DNA of 45,493 nucleotides from Bacteroidaceae bacterium (GCA_017464815.1 JAFTYI010000032.1:1-45493), one strand, 5' to 3'. Counted from the stretch's first letter, positions 1 through 7,757 are shown. Made by a program: numbers and translations. Notes: a model not told the origin generated them from the sequence alone.

Positions 1-78
1 AATTTTTGAGACTTTCATCAAATACATCCCGCCCGCAAGCCTTCCTGACTTACGGGCGAAATTATACTCAAACAGCCT

Positions 79-306
79 ATGAAGCAACCCCATAATGACA
101 ACATAACTCCTTTACGCAAGTACATCGCCATCGGCTATGCGATAATCGCTCTGCTGATAGGCGGAATTGTCTTTATCTACCTGCATGAATGGCGAGAGCT
201 TGAACGTATTGAAGCCGAGAGCAAGGAGATAAGCTTGCTTAATCTATGCCGAGGTGCGAAGGAGGAAGACAAAGTCAACGCATTGAAGCTGAAAGCAAGG
301 AGATGA
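79..306 (+). pseudogene. N-terminal fragment of a membrane-anchored (sensor-kinase-like) protein
   Basis: This is a 75-residue frame with a basic start (PLRKY), one clear transmembrane helix at about residues 17-34, then a charged helical stretch (EWRELERIEAESKEI). It resembles the amino-terminal anchor of membrane sensor kinases carried by Bacteroides conjugative elements, but that resemblance is from memory and not proven. No catalytic domain follows. The DNA around 202-230 (encoding RIEAESKE) is nearly repeated in another frame around 280-310, which suggests rearranged debris. A 9-bp imperfect hairpin (31-39 with 49-57) precedes the start. It could also be a real small membrane protein. 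Confidence 0.35.
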
Positions 307-433
307 AGACTATAACGATTTTTACATCAATGTTTCAGCTTGGAGTAGAAAAGGATAGTGTTTATTCTGATATATCACGTTCATTTTCCAGTTGGATAAG
401 AATACCACCCTTATGCTGACGGGTTCTGTTTTT

Positions 434-901
434 TTAATCTCTTTTTCCTGGCAATTTATCGATAAAAGCCTCCTTTACCATGGCATAAGCTCTTTGTGGG
501 TCAAATTTATCTGTACCTGCACGAAGAAGAATATCCGTGTCATCAAGAAATTCGGGGTCTTGAAGTTTCAGCTCCATGTTCTGCACAAATTGCTTATAGG
601 TCGGTGCTTTCTCTACCACAAAATCCATATACATGCTGTAGCATTCAAGCGTTTTTTCGACATTTATGTTTCCATGATCCAACGCTACCTGCATATCAAA
701 AAGGTCACGCCCCTTCTTTCGCTGATATAAAGCTCTCAGTTTCGTACCCATCAATTCGTCAAGGGCATAGGTTGTTATCTCACATTTGCCGCTGAACCAC
801 TTGTTGTTTACCTCGAACGGAACTTTGTGGAATCCCATTACGCTAAAATGCTCCTTACAGTTTATCTCTACCTTTAATCGTATAGGTTGTACCGGAGGTA
901 T
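434..901 (-). pseudogene. AbiEii/AbiGii-type toxin remnant, N-terminal half deleted
   Basis: The frame encodes the carboxy-terminal half of an AbiEii nucleotidyltransferase toxin: LGTK-like DELMGTKLRALYQ followed by KKGRDLFDM. The match continues upstream of the first ATG (838) through codons reading PIRLKVEIN and stops at an in-frame TAG at 902-904. Intact family members have roughly 280-300 residues, with the nucleotidyltransferase GS-x9-DxD site in the first third. Here only about 155 codons remain and that site is absent. An ATG at 908-906 overlaps the abiEi stop, as expected for the ancestral toxin start, but it now reads out of frame and ends after 17 codons. A deletion therefore joined the start region to the middle of the gene. 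The product, if made, should lack toxin chemistry. Confidence 0.8.
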
Positions 902-904
902 CTA

Positions 905-1702
905 TCATAATTCATCAATTTCAATGTCAATATTCATGTTTACTCTCCATCGGTTACTCTCTGTATCATCCGATGCCGGGTGTTCGGAACTCATAAGCAC
1001 GGCATTAAAATAACCATTCCGCTTTTTCATTATGTCGTATAATTGGTCTGCCTTATCTTGCTCAAATAAGACAAACTCCAACAAGTATCCCAACCGTTGC
1101 ATTGCGGTTGTTGTGGTATATGGAAGAATCCTTTCCATTTTTGATATATCAAGTACATCTGCCAATTCGGCAAGAACGGTGGCTGCCCTTTGATAACCTC
1201 CAATGTTTGATGCAAACTGAACAATATCCACTGCTGTCAACTCTGCCGATGAATAGTTTATTCGTCCCATTTCTGCATTCCGACTTTCAATCAGTTCATT
1301 TGGTATCTGCTGACGGTAATTCCAGTCCAAAAGTGAGTGCTTATTTGAGGTTCTTGGTCTTGGCCCTGTAGTTACAATTTGAGTCTTCATAGCTCTTTGG
1401 TGAGAAGCACCATATATGGCAGCAGCAGAAAGCAATCCCACATAGTAAGGCTTACCAAGATACTCCATCAGTTCATTGATGTAATAAGTCGGTGGCACTA
1501 CTCCCTTTAACTGATATTGGGTAGGGATGATTACATAAAAACCTTTATATACGTTTTGAATCCTCTTAGACAATGTAAGTCTGTTGATATCTGTTTTCAG
1601 CGTCTTCTCAGAACGTTCATCAAACACACATCGGATTTGTTGAAAAGAGAATGCGGTAATTCCTCTTTGTTCTTGCTCTTTTATCCAATCATTCAAACTC
1701 AT
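905..1702 (-). CDS. AbiEi family antitoxin (type IV toxin-antitoxin regulator)
   Basis: The 265-residue product resembles AbiEi antitoxins. It has an amino-terminal winged-helix-like region (SLNDWIKEQEQRGITAFSF through the LTLSKRIQNVYKGFYVI segment) and a carboxy-terminal domain with GYLLEFVLF and an ending IDIEIDEL. AbiEi proteins repress their own promoter and counter AbiEii without direct protein contact. The start was set at the ATG at 1702. A TTG at 1732 is in frame, but a promoter -7 box (TACCTTTG) lies between the two, so translation from 1732 is unlikely. The partner toxin downstream is truncated, so this is now an orphan antitoxin or regulator. Base composition is AT-richer than the neighbouring core genes, in keeping with acquired DNA. 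Confidence 0.82.
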   Translation of the reverse strand: MSLNDWIKEQEQRGITAFSFQQIRCVFDERSEKTLKTDINRLTLSKRIQNVYKGFYVIIPTQYQLKGVVPPTYYINELMEYLGKPYYVGLLSAAAIYGASHQRAMKTQIVTTGPRPRTSNKHSLLDWNYRQQIPNELIESRNAEMGRINYSSAELTAVDIVQFASNIGGYQRAATVLAELADVLDISKMERILPYTTTTAMQRLGYLLEFVLFEQDKADQLYDIMKKRNGYFNAVLMSSEHPASDDTESNRWRVNMNIDIEIDEL

Positions 1703-1716
1703 ATTCGGTTTATTTG

Positions 1717-1751
1717 TTGCAAAGGTAAACAAAAAACGCTTACCTTTGCAA
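1717..1751 (-). promoter_or_regulatory. abiEi promoter with perfect 12-bp inverted repeat (probable operator)
   Basis: Bases 1717-1728 (TTGCAAAGGTAA) and 1740-1751 (TTACCTTTGCAA) form a perfect inverted repeat with an 11-base spacer. On the minus strand TACCTTTG (1727-1720) fits the Bacteroidota -7 box, and a TTG at 1751-1749 lies 21 bases upstream, fitting -33. The repeat therefore spans the core promoter. AbiEi proteins are known to bind inverted repeats in their own promoters, so an operator role is a reasonable inference. Confidence 0.6.
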
Positions 1752-1812
1752 TATTTTCAATGAATTTTATTATCTAAGTGTGACTTTATTACAGTTTCAT
1801 CGAGTTTCCTCC

Positions 1813-1864
1813 ATGCAACAAATCATACATATAAAAATCGTGCGATGCAACATTTCATACATAT
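1813..1864. repeat. Two direct 20-bp repeats upstream of abiEi
   Basis: ATGCAACAAATCATACATAT (1813-1832) and ATGCAACATTTCATACATAT (1845-1864) match at 18 of 20 positions and are 32 bases apart, about three helical turns. They lie upstream of the abiEi promoter on the same face of the helix. They may be binding sites or remnants of a mobile-element end. No function can be assigned. Confidence 0.5.
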
Positions 1865-2082
1865 GATTTTCTGAAAAGATGACAAAGTGGGGCATTTGTG
1901 AAGCCTATGAATGGTGGTGAATGGGCTTGCGTTCACAGAAAGCAGGTGTGGGTCAGTGGGTTACGAGGGTGTGAAGGCTGTGAAGGGTGGTTTGGGGATT
2001 ATGGTGTAGGGGGTAGGGAGCTGGTTTTTAGACAATGGCTATTTAACATACGGTCGATGAGGCTTGAAGATACGGATGTTAA

Positions 2083-2108
2083 GCGCTGAAGATTTAAATC
2101 TTCAGCGC
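2083..2108. terminator. Perfect 26-bp palindrome after the GH2-GH43 gene
   Basis: Bases 2083-2095 are the exact reverse complement of 2096-2108 (core GAAGATTTAAATCTTC, flanked by GCGCT and AGCGC). It sits about 50 bases past the stop of the minus-strand GH2-GH43 gene and may act as a terminator or RNA-end stabiliser. There is no T-run, so an interspersed palindromic repeat is an alternative. The rest of 1865-2155 is G-rich on the plus strand and shows no credible gene. Confidence 0.5.
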
Positions 2109-2155
2109 GTTTCGAACCATTCTTTATTTTGCTTCTGCTTGTTCCTTGAAACCAG

Positions 2156-5100
2156 TTACCTTTCCTTGTTGAAATGTTCCGCGGGTTTCCACGCATCCAT
2201 CCATTCGATGAAGGGGGTGCCGTCGGTGCGGAATTGGATGGGTAACCAGATGTAGCGGCCGTCGATGTGGCGCTGGGGACGCCACTGGTCAGCCATGAAG
2301 ATGAAGCTGTCCTTCTTGCCTTGCACGGGCAGGATGTAGGTGCTCTGTCCGCCAAAAGTGAGGTTGGCTCTTGGGCCTACGCAGGGGTTGGGGTGCTTTG
2401 TCCACGGGCCGTAGATGTTGTCGGCCGAGAACATGCGTGCTTCGTTGGGATCCCATCCTGTGCAGCCCGAGGTTATCATCCAGTATTTTCCATCCTTCTT
2501 GAAGATGGCCGGCGCTTCGTTGTGGCCGGCTGGTGCCAGACGAACGTACTTGCCGGTGTGGCTCAGGTAGTCGTCGGTGAGTTCGGCGATGTGCAGGGTC
2601 AGGTTGTCCTCCGAGGAGTAGATGTGGTAGGCTTTGCCGTCGTCATCCACGTAGAGGGTCATGTCGCGCGACATCTGGCCGCCCTTCAGGTCGCGTTTCA
2701 CAAAGAGTCCCTTGTCGATGGCTTTGTACCACGTGGGTGTCCACCACTCTTGGTAATCGTCGGGGTTCAGTGCTTGCAGGGCGGTCTTTTCTTCCTCCGT
2801 CATGTTGAAGGGGAGGATGCCGGGATTCACTCGCCCGCTGCGGATGAACTGGAAGGGGCCTGTAGGCGAGTCGCTCACGGCTACGGCGGCACGGGCGGCG
2901 GCATAGCCACGGTCTTTCAGTTCGAGATGGAACCACAGGACGAATTTTCCTGTCTTCTTGTTGTAGATGACCTTCGGACGCTCCATCACACATCCGGCGG
3001 TGATGTCGCTTTCGGGGTTGTCGCTCACTCGCAGCACGGGACCTTCGTTTTTCCAATCGGTCAGGTTCTTCGATGAGTAGCACATCACGCCCACCAGGGC
3101 TTTGCTGGTGTGTTCGCTCTTGTGCTCGCCGTACCAATAGTAGGTGCCGTTGTGGTAGAGCACGCCGCCGCCGTGGGCATTGATGTGGGTGCCATCGGTG
3201 TCGGGCCACAGTTTGCCTGGGGCGATGGTGCCCTGCTCGCGTGGCAGGGTCATCTCCACTTCGGCCACAGCCTCTTTCAGCAGGGGCGACGAGCAGTGTA
3301 TGCGTATGGTGCCTTCTTCACCCGTACTCTGCACATAGGCTAACAGGCGGCCTTGGTAGACGCGCTGCTGGCGGTCGCGGTGGTTGGTCATGTCGGTGTT
3401 GTCAGAGTTCTCCAATCCCAACAGGCGGCCGGGACCCTGCACCGTGCAGGTTATCATGTTGTCGGCCAGTTTCACGACGACGCCGTTTTCATCTACAACT
3501 TCGATGAGGACGTGGGCAATGTTCTGTTCGTTGCCCAACACCTTCTCTTCCACCTGTGCACGGATGGCATAGGGACGGCCCGATGTCTCTATCGTGTAGG
3601 CCGATTCCACTTGACCTTCGGTATTGCATCCCTCGGCAACCAGCTTGCCCGGTTTGTAGGGAATGTCCCAATGGATGATGCCCGTTGCATCGTCGTAGGG
3701 CTTCATTTCGCCCACCACTTCACCGTTGAGCAGGAGGCGTGCTTGGGGTGAATTGGTGTAGCACACCACGCGGATGGTCTGTCCGTCGCGATAATTCCAC
3801 AGGTCGTTCGCATCGATGGACAAGTGGTTGCCTCCGCCACGTCGGCCGGTTCCCTGTCGGCGCATGGGGTAGGTGCCGATGTAGGTCAGTGGCTTTTCGC
3901 TCCACAGCGAGGCGCGGAACCATCCGCGGGGTTTCTTGAAGCTGCCGAAGTCGAGCAGTCCTGTGTGGAGACCACGTGAAGGCCAACGGCCCGATTCGCC
4001 CAAGTAGTCGGTGCCCGTCCAGATGAATTGGCCGAAGATGTGTTCGCGGTCGCGCACAGCCTTCCATGCTTCGTAGGACGAGTGTGTCTCGCTGCCATAG
4101 ATGATGCGGTCGGGGTAGGTCGCATGGTCTTCGTCGTAGCGGTTCTCGGTGTAGTTGTATCCCACCACATCCACCGCGCCAGGGTAAGCCGTCTGGTTCG
4201 ACATCACCACACCGGCCAGTGCTCCTGTCACGGGACGGCTGGTGTCGACCTCCTTCACACGGGCTGTCAGCCGCTTGGCAATCTCGCCGATGCGCATGGC
4301 ATCGGGGGCATCGGGCTTGTAGCCGCCAAACATGGGTTGGTTGATGGTCGTCCCATCGAGCACGGGGTGTGAGTAGGGGTCGTTGGGGTAGTCCACCTCG
4401 TTGCCGATGCTCCACAGGATGATGCAGGGGTGGTTGCGGTCGCGGCGCACCATGTCGGTCACGTCTTGCTCAATCCACTCTTCAAAGAAGTCAAAGGAGC
4501 CGTCGAAGCTGGGTGTGCCCACGTTCCAGCCTTGCATCCACTTGCGCTTGGGAAATTCCCATTCGTCGCTCGCCTCGTCCATCACCATCAGTCCCAGTTC
4601 GTCGCACAGGTCGTACACGTCGGGTGCTTGCGGATTGTGGCTCATGCGGATGGCGTTGGCGCCCATCTCCTTCAGATTGCGCAGGCGACGTTCCCACACG
4701 TCGCGGGGCACCACGCTGCCCAACACGCCGGCATCGTGGTGCAGACAGACGCCCTTCACCTTCATCCACCGTCCGTTCAGGGCAAATCCCTTATTGGCAT
4801 CGAACTGCAGGGTGCGAAGGCCTACACGGCATGTCGAACTGTCGACCACTTTGCCGTCGGCCACAATCTCGGTCTTCAGTGTATAGAGGTAGGGGTTGTC
4901 CAGCTCCCAACGCTTGGGCTTGTTGACCTTTAAGTTGATGGTCTGCTTGATAGTTGGCGAGTTGGTGAGTTGACGAGTTGACAAGGGCTTGGTGCCACTG
5001 GCCACCAGTTTTCCGCTAGCATCGTACATGGTGGCGCGTACTGACATATTCTTGTTTGCAGGGCTATCTATGCTCCTCCCTTGGGAGGGGGTAGGGGAGG

Positions 5101-5737
5101 AGCCGTCATTCACCACCTCCATGTCCACCTGCACCGTTGCCTGTGAATGGCTTATCTTGGTAGCCTGCCAACCCACGCCCCACTGGGCAAAGTGGATGTC
5201 GCCGGCCTTTATCATCCACACGTCGCGGTAGATGCCCGACCCGGTGTACCAACGGCTGTCGGCATAGCGGCTGTGGTCCACTCGCACGGCCAGTACGTTT
5301 TTCCCCTTCTTCAGGTGTGGTGTCATGTCGTACATGAAGGAGATGTATCCGTTGGGGCGCTTGCCCAGCAGTTCGCCGTTCAGGTAGACTTCGCTACGGT
5401 TGTATACTCCCTCGAAATAGATGTAGTGGCGTTGGTCAGTGTCGCTCACTTCAAATGTCTTGCGATACCATCCGATGCCGCCGGGCAGATAACCCGTACA
5501 GCTGGCCAGCGTGGGAGACATCTGTCCCTCGATGCTCCAGTCGTGTGGAAGGTCGAGCTTCCGCCACTTGCTGTCGTCGAAGGTCGGACCGGCCGCTTTG
5601 GCGTCGTCGTCCAAGGCAAAGAGCCAATCGTTGTTGAACTTTTCGGCTTGGCCGAAGGATACCTGTGCTTTCACAGTCTCTCCTCCCCACATAAGTGCCA
5701 TGCAGAGGAGGCATAGATTAAGGATTTTGTGATTCAT
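2156..5737 (-). CDS. Secreted GH2 beta-galactosidase-like / GH43 two-domain glycosidase
   Basis: The 1193-residue protein starts at the ATG at 5737, which gives a clean signal peptide (MNHKILNLCLL to VKAQ). Residues about 30-190 form the GH2 sugar-binding domain (GGIGWYRKTF). An Ig-like domain follows, then the TIM barrel (about 320-620) with the acid/base glutamate in SIGNEVDYPND (about E447) and the nucleophile in YGSETHSS (about E550). DUF4982/Ig-like domains come next. A GH43 domain (about 838-1190) opens with PDTDGTHINAHGGG, resembling the GH43_24/GH43_34 branch, where exo-beta-1,3-galactanases occur. Substrate inference: beta-galactan or arabinogalactan, both active sites on one periplasmic or surface chain. 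No SusC/SusD neighbours are visible. Two intergenic-type repeats lie inside the coding sequence (4952-4983 and 5072-5104). Confidence 0.9.
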   Translation of the reverse strand: MNHKILNLCLLCMALMWGGETVKAQVSFGQAEKFNNDWLFALDDDAKAAGPTFDDSKWRKLDLPHDWSIEGQMSPTLASCTGYLPGGIGWYRKTFEVSDTDQRHYIYFEGVYNRSEVYLNGELLGKRPNGYISFMYDMTPHLKKGKNVLAVRVDHSRYADSRWYTGSGIYRDVWMIKAGDIHFAQWGVGWQATKISHSQATVQVDMEVVNDGSSPTPSQGRSIDSPANKNMSVRATMYDASGKLVASGTKPLSTRQLTNSPTIKQTINLKVNKPKRWELDNPYLYTLKTEIVADGKVVDSSTCRVGLRTLQFDANKGFALNGRWMKVKGVCLHHDAGVLGSVVPRDVWERRLRNLKEMGANAIRMSHNPQAPDVYDLCDELGLMVMDEASDEWEFPKRKWMQGWNVGTPSFDGSFDFFEEWIEQDVTDMVRRDRNHPCIILWSIGNEVDYPNDPYSHPVLDGTTINQPMFGGYKPDAPDAMRIGEIAKRLTARVKEVDTSRPVTGALAGVVMSNQTAYPGAVDVVGYNYTENRYDEDHATYPDRIIYGSETHSSYEAWKAVRDREHIFGQFIWTGTDYLGESGRWPSRGLHTGLLDFGSFKKPRGWFRASLWSEKPLTYIGTYPMRRQGTGRRGGGNHLSIDANDLWNYRDGQTIRVVCYTNSPQARLLLNGEVVGEMKPYDDATGIIHWDIPYKPGKLVAEGCNTEGQVESAYTIETSGRPYAIRAQVEEKVLGNEQNIAHVLIEVVDENGVVVKLADNMITCTVQGPGRLLGLENSDNTDMTNHRDRQQRVYQGRLLAYVQSTGEEGTIRIHCSSPLLKEAVAEVEMTLPREQGTIAPGKLWPDTDGTHINAHGGGVLYHNGTYYWYGEHKSEHTSKALVGVMCYSSKNLTDWKNEGPVLRVSDNPESDITAGCVMERPKVIYNKKTGKFVLWFHLELKDRGYAAARAAVAVSDSPTGPFQFIRSGRVNPGILPFNMTEEEKTALQALNPDDYQEWWTPTWYKAIDKGLFVKRDLKGGQMSRDMTLYVDDDGKAYHIYSSEDNLTLHIAELTDDYLSHTGKYVRLAPAGHNEAPAIFKKDGKYWMITSGCTGWDPNEARMFSADNIYGPWTKHPNPCVGPRANLTFGGQSTYILPVQGKKDSFIFMADQWRPQRHIDGRYIWLPIQFRTDGTPFIEWMDAWKPAEHFNKER
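4952..4983. repeat. Four AGTTGxxx octads inside the GH2-GH43 coding sequence
   Basis: Four tandem octads AGTTGGCG, AGTTGGTG, AGTTGACG and AGTTGACA occupy 4952-4983 and are followed by AGG. The intergenic stretch 9319-9337 carries AGTTGATG, AGTTGACA and AGG, the same family. Here the repeat is translated on the minus strand as part of the segment around QLTNSPTIKQ. Confidence 0.65.
5072..5104. repeat. GC-rich inverted repeat inside the GH2-GH43 coding sequence
   Basis: GCTCCTCC at 5072-5079 pairs with GGAGGAGC at 5096-5103 around a CCTTGGGAGGGGGTAGGG-like core. It looks like a short form of the long G/C hairpin at 36200-36288, normally an intergenic element. Here it is read as protein (near SSPTPSQGRS, about residues 211-222) in the Ig-like domain. 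Confidence 0.55.
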
Positions 5738-5789
5738 TGCTTGTCTTTCTTTTCTTCGTTTATTCTTTTTTTTATTTCTCTCATTTGTC

Positions 5790-6590
5790 TTAATCCAACA
5801 CAAACTCTACCTCTTTGAATCCGAAGGTGTGCATCTGGCTCTGAGTGTCTTCGAGCACCAGATGGCCGTCAGGCTCAATGCAGCGGATGCGCGCGTCAAA
5901 CTCTTCGCCGCCAGGCAGACGGAACTTGTGGAAACCCACGCGGCGGAACAGCGACTTTTCGTAATAGTCGATGAGGTCATGCGTGTCGCCTTGCTTGATT
6001 TGTTCGTAGTAGAAGGAGAAGCGTTGCATGATTTTTTGCAGGATGGTGAGCGGCTCGGTGGTGTGACCCGTTATCTGCCACACACTCACGGGATTGGGCG
6101 CATTGCTGGTGAAGTGCTCCTGGTTCAAGTTTACTCCCACACCAATGATGCAGCGGTCGATGTTTTTCCCCGTCAGGTCGTTTTCGATGAGGATGCCTCC
6201 CAGCTTCTTCTTGTTCCAATAGATGTCGTTGGGCCACTTGATGCGTGGGTGAGGGGCACGCACGTAGTCGTCCAGCACCTCCTTGATGCTCAGCGCGATG
6301 GCTTGCGAAAGAATGAATTGTTGACGGGCTTCTATGAAGGTGGGGCGAATGAGGATACTGAACGTCAGGTTCTTGCCCGGCTCGCTTTCCCATGAGTTGC
6401 CTCGTTGGCCTCGTCCGGCCGTTTGGCTTTTTGCCACGGCCACCACAATTTCGTTTTTCACTTCGTCAGCTGGCAAGCTGCGCAGGTAGTTGTTCGTAGA
6501 ATCCACCTCCTTGAGGGTGATGATTTGCACGTTGTCCAAGTTGGCACCATCGTATCCGTGGCCGTGCAGGGGATGATTCTTCTTTTTCAT
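5790..6590 (-). CDS. birA: Biotin--[acetyl-CoA-carboxylase] ligase
   Basis: This 266-residue enzyme activates biotin to biotinyl-AMP and transfers it to carboxyl-carrier lysines. The biotin-binding signature GRGQRGNSW follows EVDSTNNYL, and the catalytic KWPNDIYWNKKKLGGILIE segment is present, with the small carboxy-terminal SH3-like domain at the end. There is no amino-terminal DNA-binding domain, so it is a class I ligase that cannot repress transcription the way E. coli BirA does. It lies 10 bases after the YjbR-like gene on the same strand and 52 bases before the GH2-GH43 start, so co-transcription with the upstream gene is likely. Confidence 0.94.
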   Translation of the reverse strand: MKKKNHPLHGHGYDGANLDNVQIITLKEVDSTNNYLRSLPADEVKNEIVVAVAKSQTAGRGQRGNSWESEPGKNLTFSILIRPTFIEARQQFILSQAIALSIKEVLDDYVRAPHPRIKWPNDIYWNKKKLGGILIENDLTGKNIDRCIIGVGVNLNQEHFTSNAPNPVSVWQITGHTTEPLTILQKIMQRFSFYYEQIKQGDTHDLIDYYEKSLFRRVGFHKFRLPGGEEFDARIRCIEPDGHLVLEDTQSQMHTFGFKEVEFVLD

Positions 6591-6600
6591 ATGCGGTTTT

Positions 6601-7008
6601 TTAAAAGGTTGTCTGTCGGTCCTTTAATCCTTCTCCAGTTCTTCTTTCATCTTGCGGGTGAATTTCCAGTTCTTCTTTCATCTTGCGGGTGAATTTCTTC
6701 ACCACTTCGTCGTAAGAATGGTCAATCAGTTGCCGGATGAGGTGGTCAGGGACATCCCCCTCGGTGGCCACTTGGTTCCAATACTTCTTGTTGAAGTGAA
6801 AGGCTCCTTCAATGCCCATGTAGCGTTCGCGTAACTCCAGGGCGTATTCGGGGTCGCACTTCAAGTCGAGCCACTCGGGATTGTTTATGTCAATGCAGGC
6901 AAACATCTTTCCCATCACCTTGAAAACAAGGGTGGTCTCGTCGAAAGGAAACTCCTCTGTTGTTGCCTTCTTGCTGATGCAGTATTCTCTTATCTCTTCA
7001 ATGTTCAT
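6601..7008 (-). CDS. MmcQ/YjbR family protein with duplicated, frameshifted C-terminus
   Basis: The 135-residue protein carries the YjbR double-wing fold pattern: FPFDETTLVFKVMGKMFA, then a WLDLKCDPE strand, HFNKKYWNQV and HLIRQLIDHSYDEVV. Family members are typically about 115-120 residues and of unknown function, with a DNA-binding-like fold. A perfect 31-bp tandem duplication at 6634-6695 shifts the frame after KMKEELE. The tail reads IHPQDERRTG and on to DRQTTF. Removing one copy gives KMKEELEKD and a stop, 117 residues, matching the family. The core is intact, so activity may survive with a roughly 20-residue foreign tail. Confidence 0.9.
   Translation of the reverse strand: MNIEEIREYCISKKATTEEFPFDETTLVFKVMGKMFACIDINNPEWLDLKCDPEYALELRERYMGIEGAFHFNKKYWNQVATEGDVPDHLIRQLIDHSYDEVVKKFTRKMKEELEIHPQDERRTGEGLKDRQTTF
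6634..6695. repeat. Perfect 31-bp tandem duplication in the YjbR-like gene
   Basis: Copy 1 is 6634-6664 and copy 2 is 6665-6695, each starting TCCAGTTCTTC and ending GGGTGAATT. They are identical over 31 bases, with two further matching bases after copy 2. Because 31 is not a multiple of three, the second copy is read in another frame. Identity of the copies points to a very recent event, or to a reversible phase-like slippage. Confidence 0.95.
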
Positions 7009-7038
7009 AGTTCGTAGGTTTGATATGTCTTGCTCCCC

Positions 7039-7407
7039 CTATCGCCACAGCGGAGGGAAAAAGGCGTCGGGGATGTGTTCAATTTCGTAAGGAGGCTCGA
7101 CCCCTATCACGGTGATGATGTCGAAACGGATAGGCAAGTCTATCATATATCGGTGAACATACGCATTGGCTGATGACACGATGCGGCGTATCTTTGAGTC
7201 ATCGACGGCGTCCTCAGGGCGACCGTAAAGGGTGTTTTGGCGCGTCTTCACCTCCACAAAGGCAATTTCTTCACCATCGCGTGCCACAATGTCCAATTCT
7301 TTCTTCCCACACCGCCAGTTGCGGTGCATGATGTAGTAACCCTTTGCTTCCAGAAACTTGACGGCCTCGTCTTCGCCTCTTTTCCCTAAATCGTAATGTT
7401 CACTCAT
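7039..7407 (-). CDS. YraN family protein (UPF0102, nuclease-like fold)
   Basis: The product is 122 residues, normal for YraN. The conserved start GKRGEDEAVKFLEAKGY is followed by NWRCGKKELDIVARDG and IAFVEVKTR. The E-LD and EVK residues correspond to the Holliday-resolvase-like PD-(D/E)xK arrangement. The cellular function is not settled in general. It is transcribed divergently from the ribbon-helix-helix/tadA pair from an overlapping promoter region, and the YjbR-like gene starts 30 bases after its stop. Confidence 0.92.
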   Translation of the reverse strand: MSEHYDLGKRGEDEAVKFLEAKGYYIMHRNWRCGKKELDIVARDGEEIAFVEVKTRQNTLYGRPEDAVDDSKIRRIVSSANAYVHRYMIDLPIRFDIITVIGVEPPYEIEHIPDAFFPPLWR

Positions 7408-7462
7408 GGCTTCAAAATGCAGCTTCGGCCTCTTTTATCGAGACACTATTATGTAATAATCG

Positions 7463-7512
7463 CAAAAATAAGAACTTTTTTCTTGTTATTCAACTTTTTC
7501 GCATTATTTTTG
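7463..7512. promoter_or_regulatory. Overlapping divergent Bacteroidota promoters
   Basis: Plus strand: TTG at 7483-7485, 19 bases, TATTTTTG at 7505-7512. Minus strand: TTG at 7493-7491, 20 bases, TATTTTTG at 7470-7463. Both fit the -33/-7 consensus of Bacteroidota. The two -33 boxes lie within the 11-base TTGTTATTCAA, so the promoters should compete. The plus promoter predicts a start within about 1-5 bases of the ATG at 7521. Confidence 0.75.
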
Positions 7513-7520
7513 CAGTTGAT

Positions 7521-7757
7521 ATGAGAAAGAGTGGAAAAAAACGGGTGTTGGTTTCTTCAACAGAGCCTAAGCGCCACCAACGGATGGTTTGTCTGGTGAG
7601 CGAGGAAGAGGCGATGATTGTAGACAATTATCTGAAGAAATACAAGATAACCAACAAGGGCCGCTGGATGCGCGAGACCCTGCTCTCCTTTATCCGTCGC
7701 AACATGGTGGAGGAGGACTATCCCACACTCTTCAACGAACATGAGATGCGAAGATGA
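7521..7757 (+). CDS. Small ribbon-helix-helix-like protein upstream of tadA
   Basis: This 78-residue basic protein has a strand-helix-helix pattern: RMVCLVSEEEAMIVDNYLK, then KGRWMRETLLSFIRRN, like MetJ/Arc or relaxosome accessory proteins. It ends NEHEMRR. The stop overlaps the tadA start (ATGA at 7754-7757), implying translational coupling. The -7 box ends at 7512, so the mRNA would begin almost at the ATG and may be leaderless. Role unknown. A DNA-binding regulator is an inference from fold pattern only. Confidence 0.75.
   Translation: MRKSGKKRVLVSSTEPKRHQRMVCLVSEEEAMIVDNYLKKYKITNKGRWMRETLLSFIRRNMVEEDYPTLFNEHEMRR

Noticed and set aside
1898-2089. 63-codon open frame in the G-rich stretch after the abiE locus
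   Set aside because: Low-complexity Gly/Trp-rich frame that ends within the palindrome at 2083-2108, with no supporting signal.
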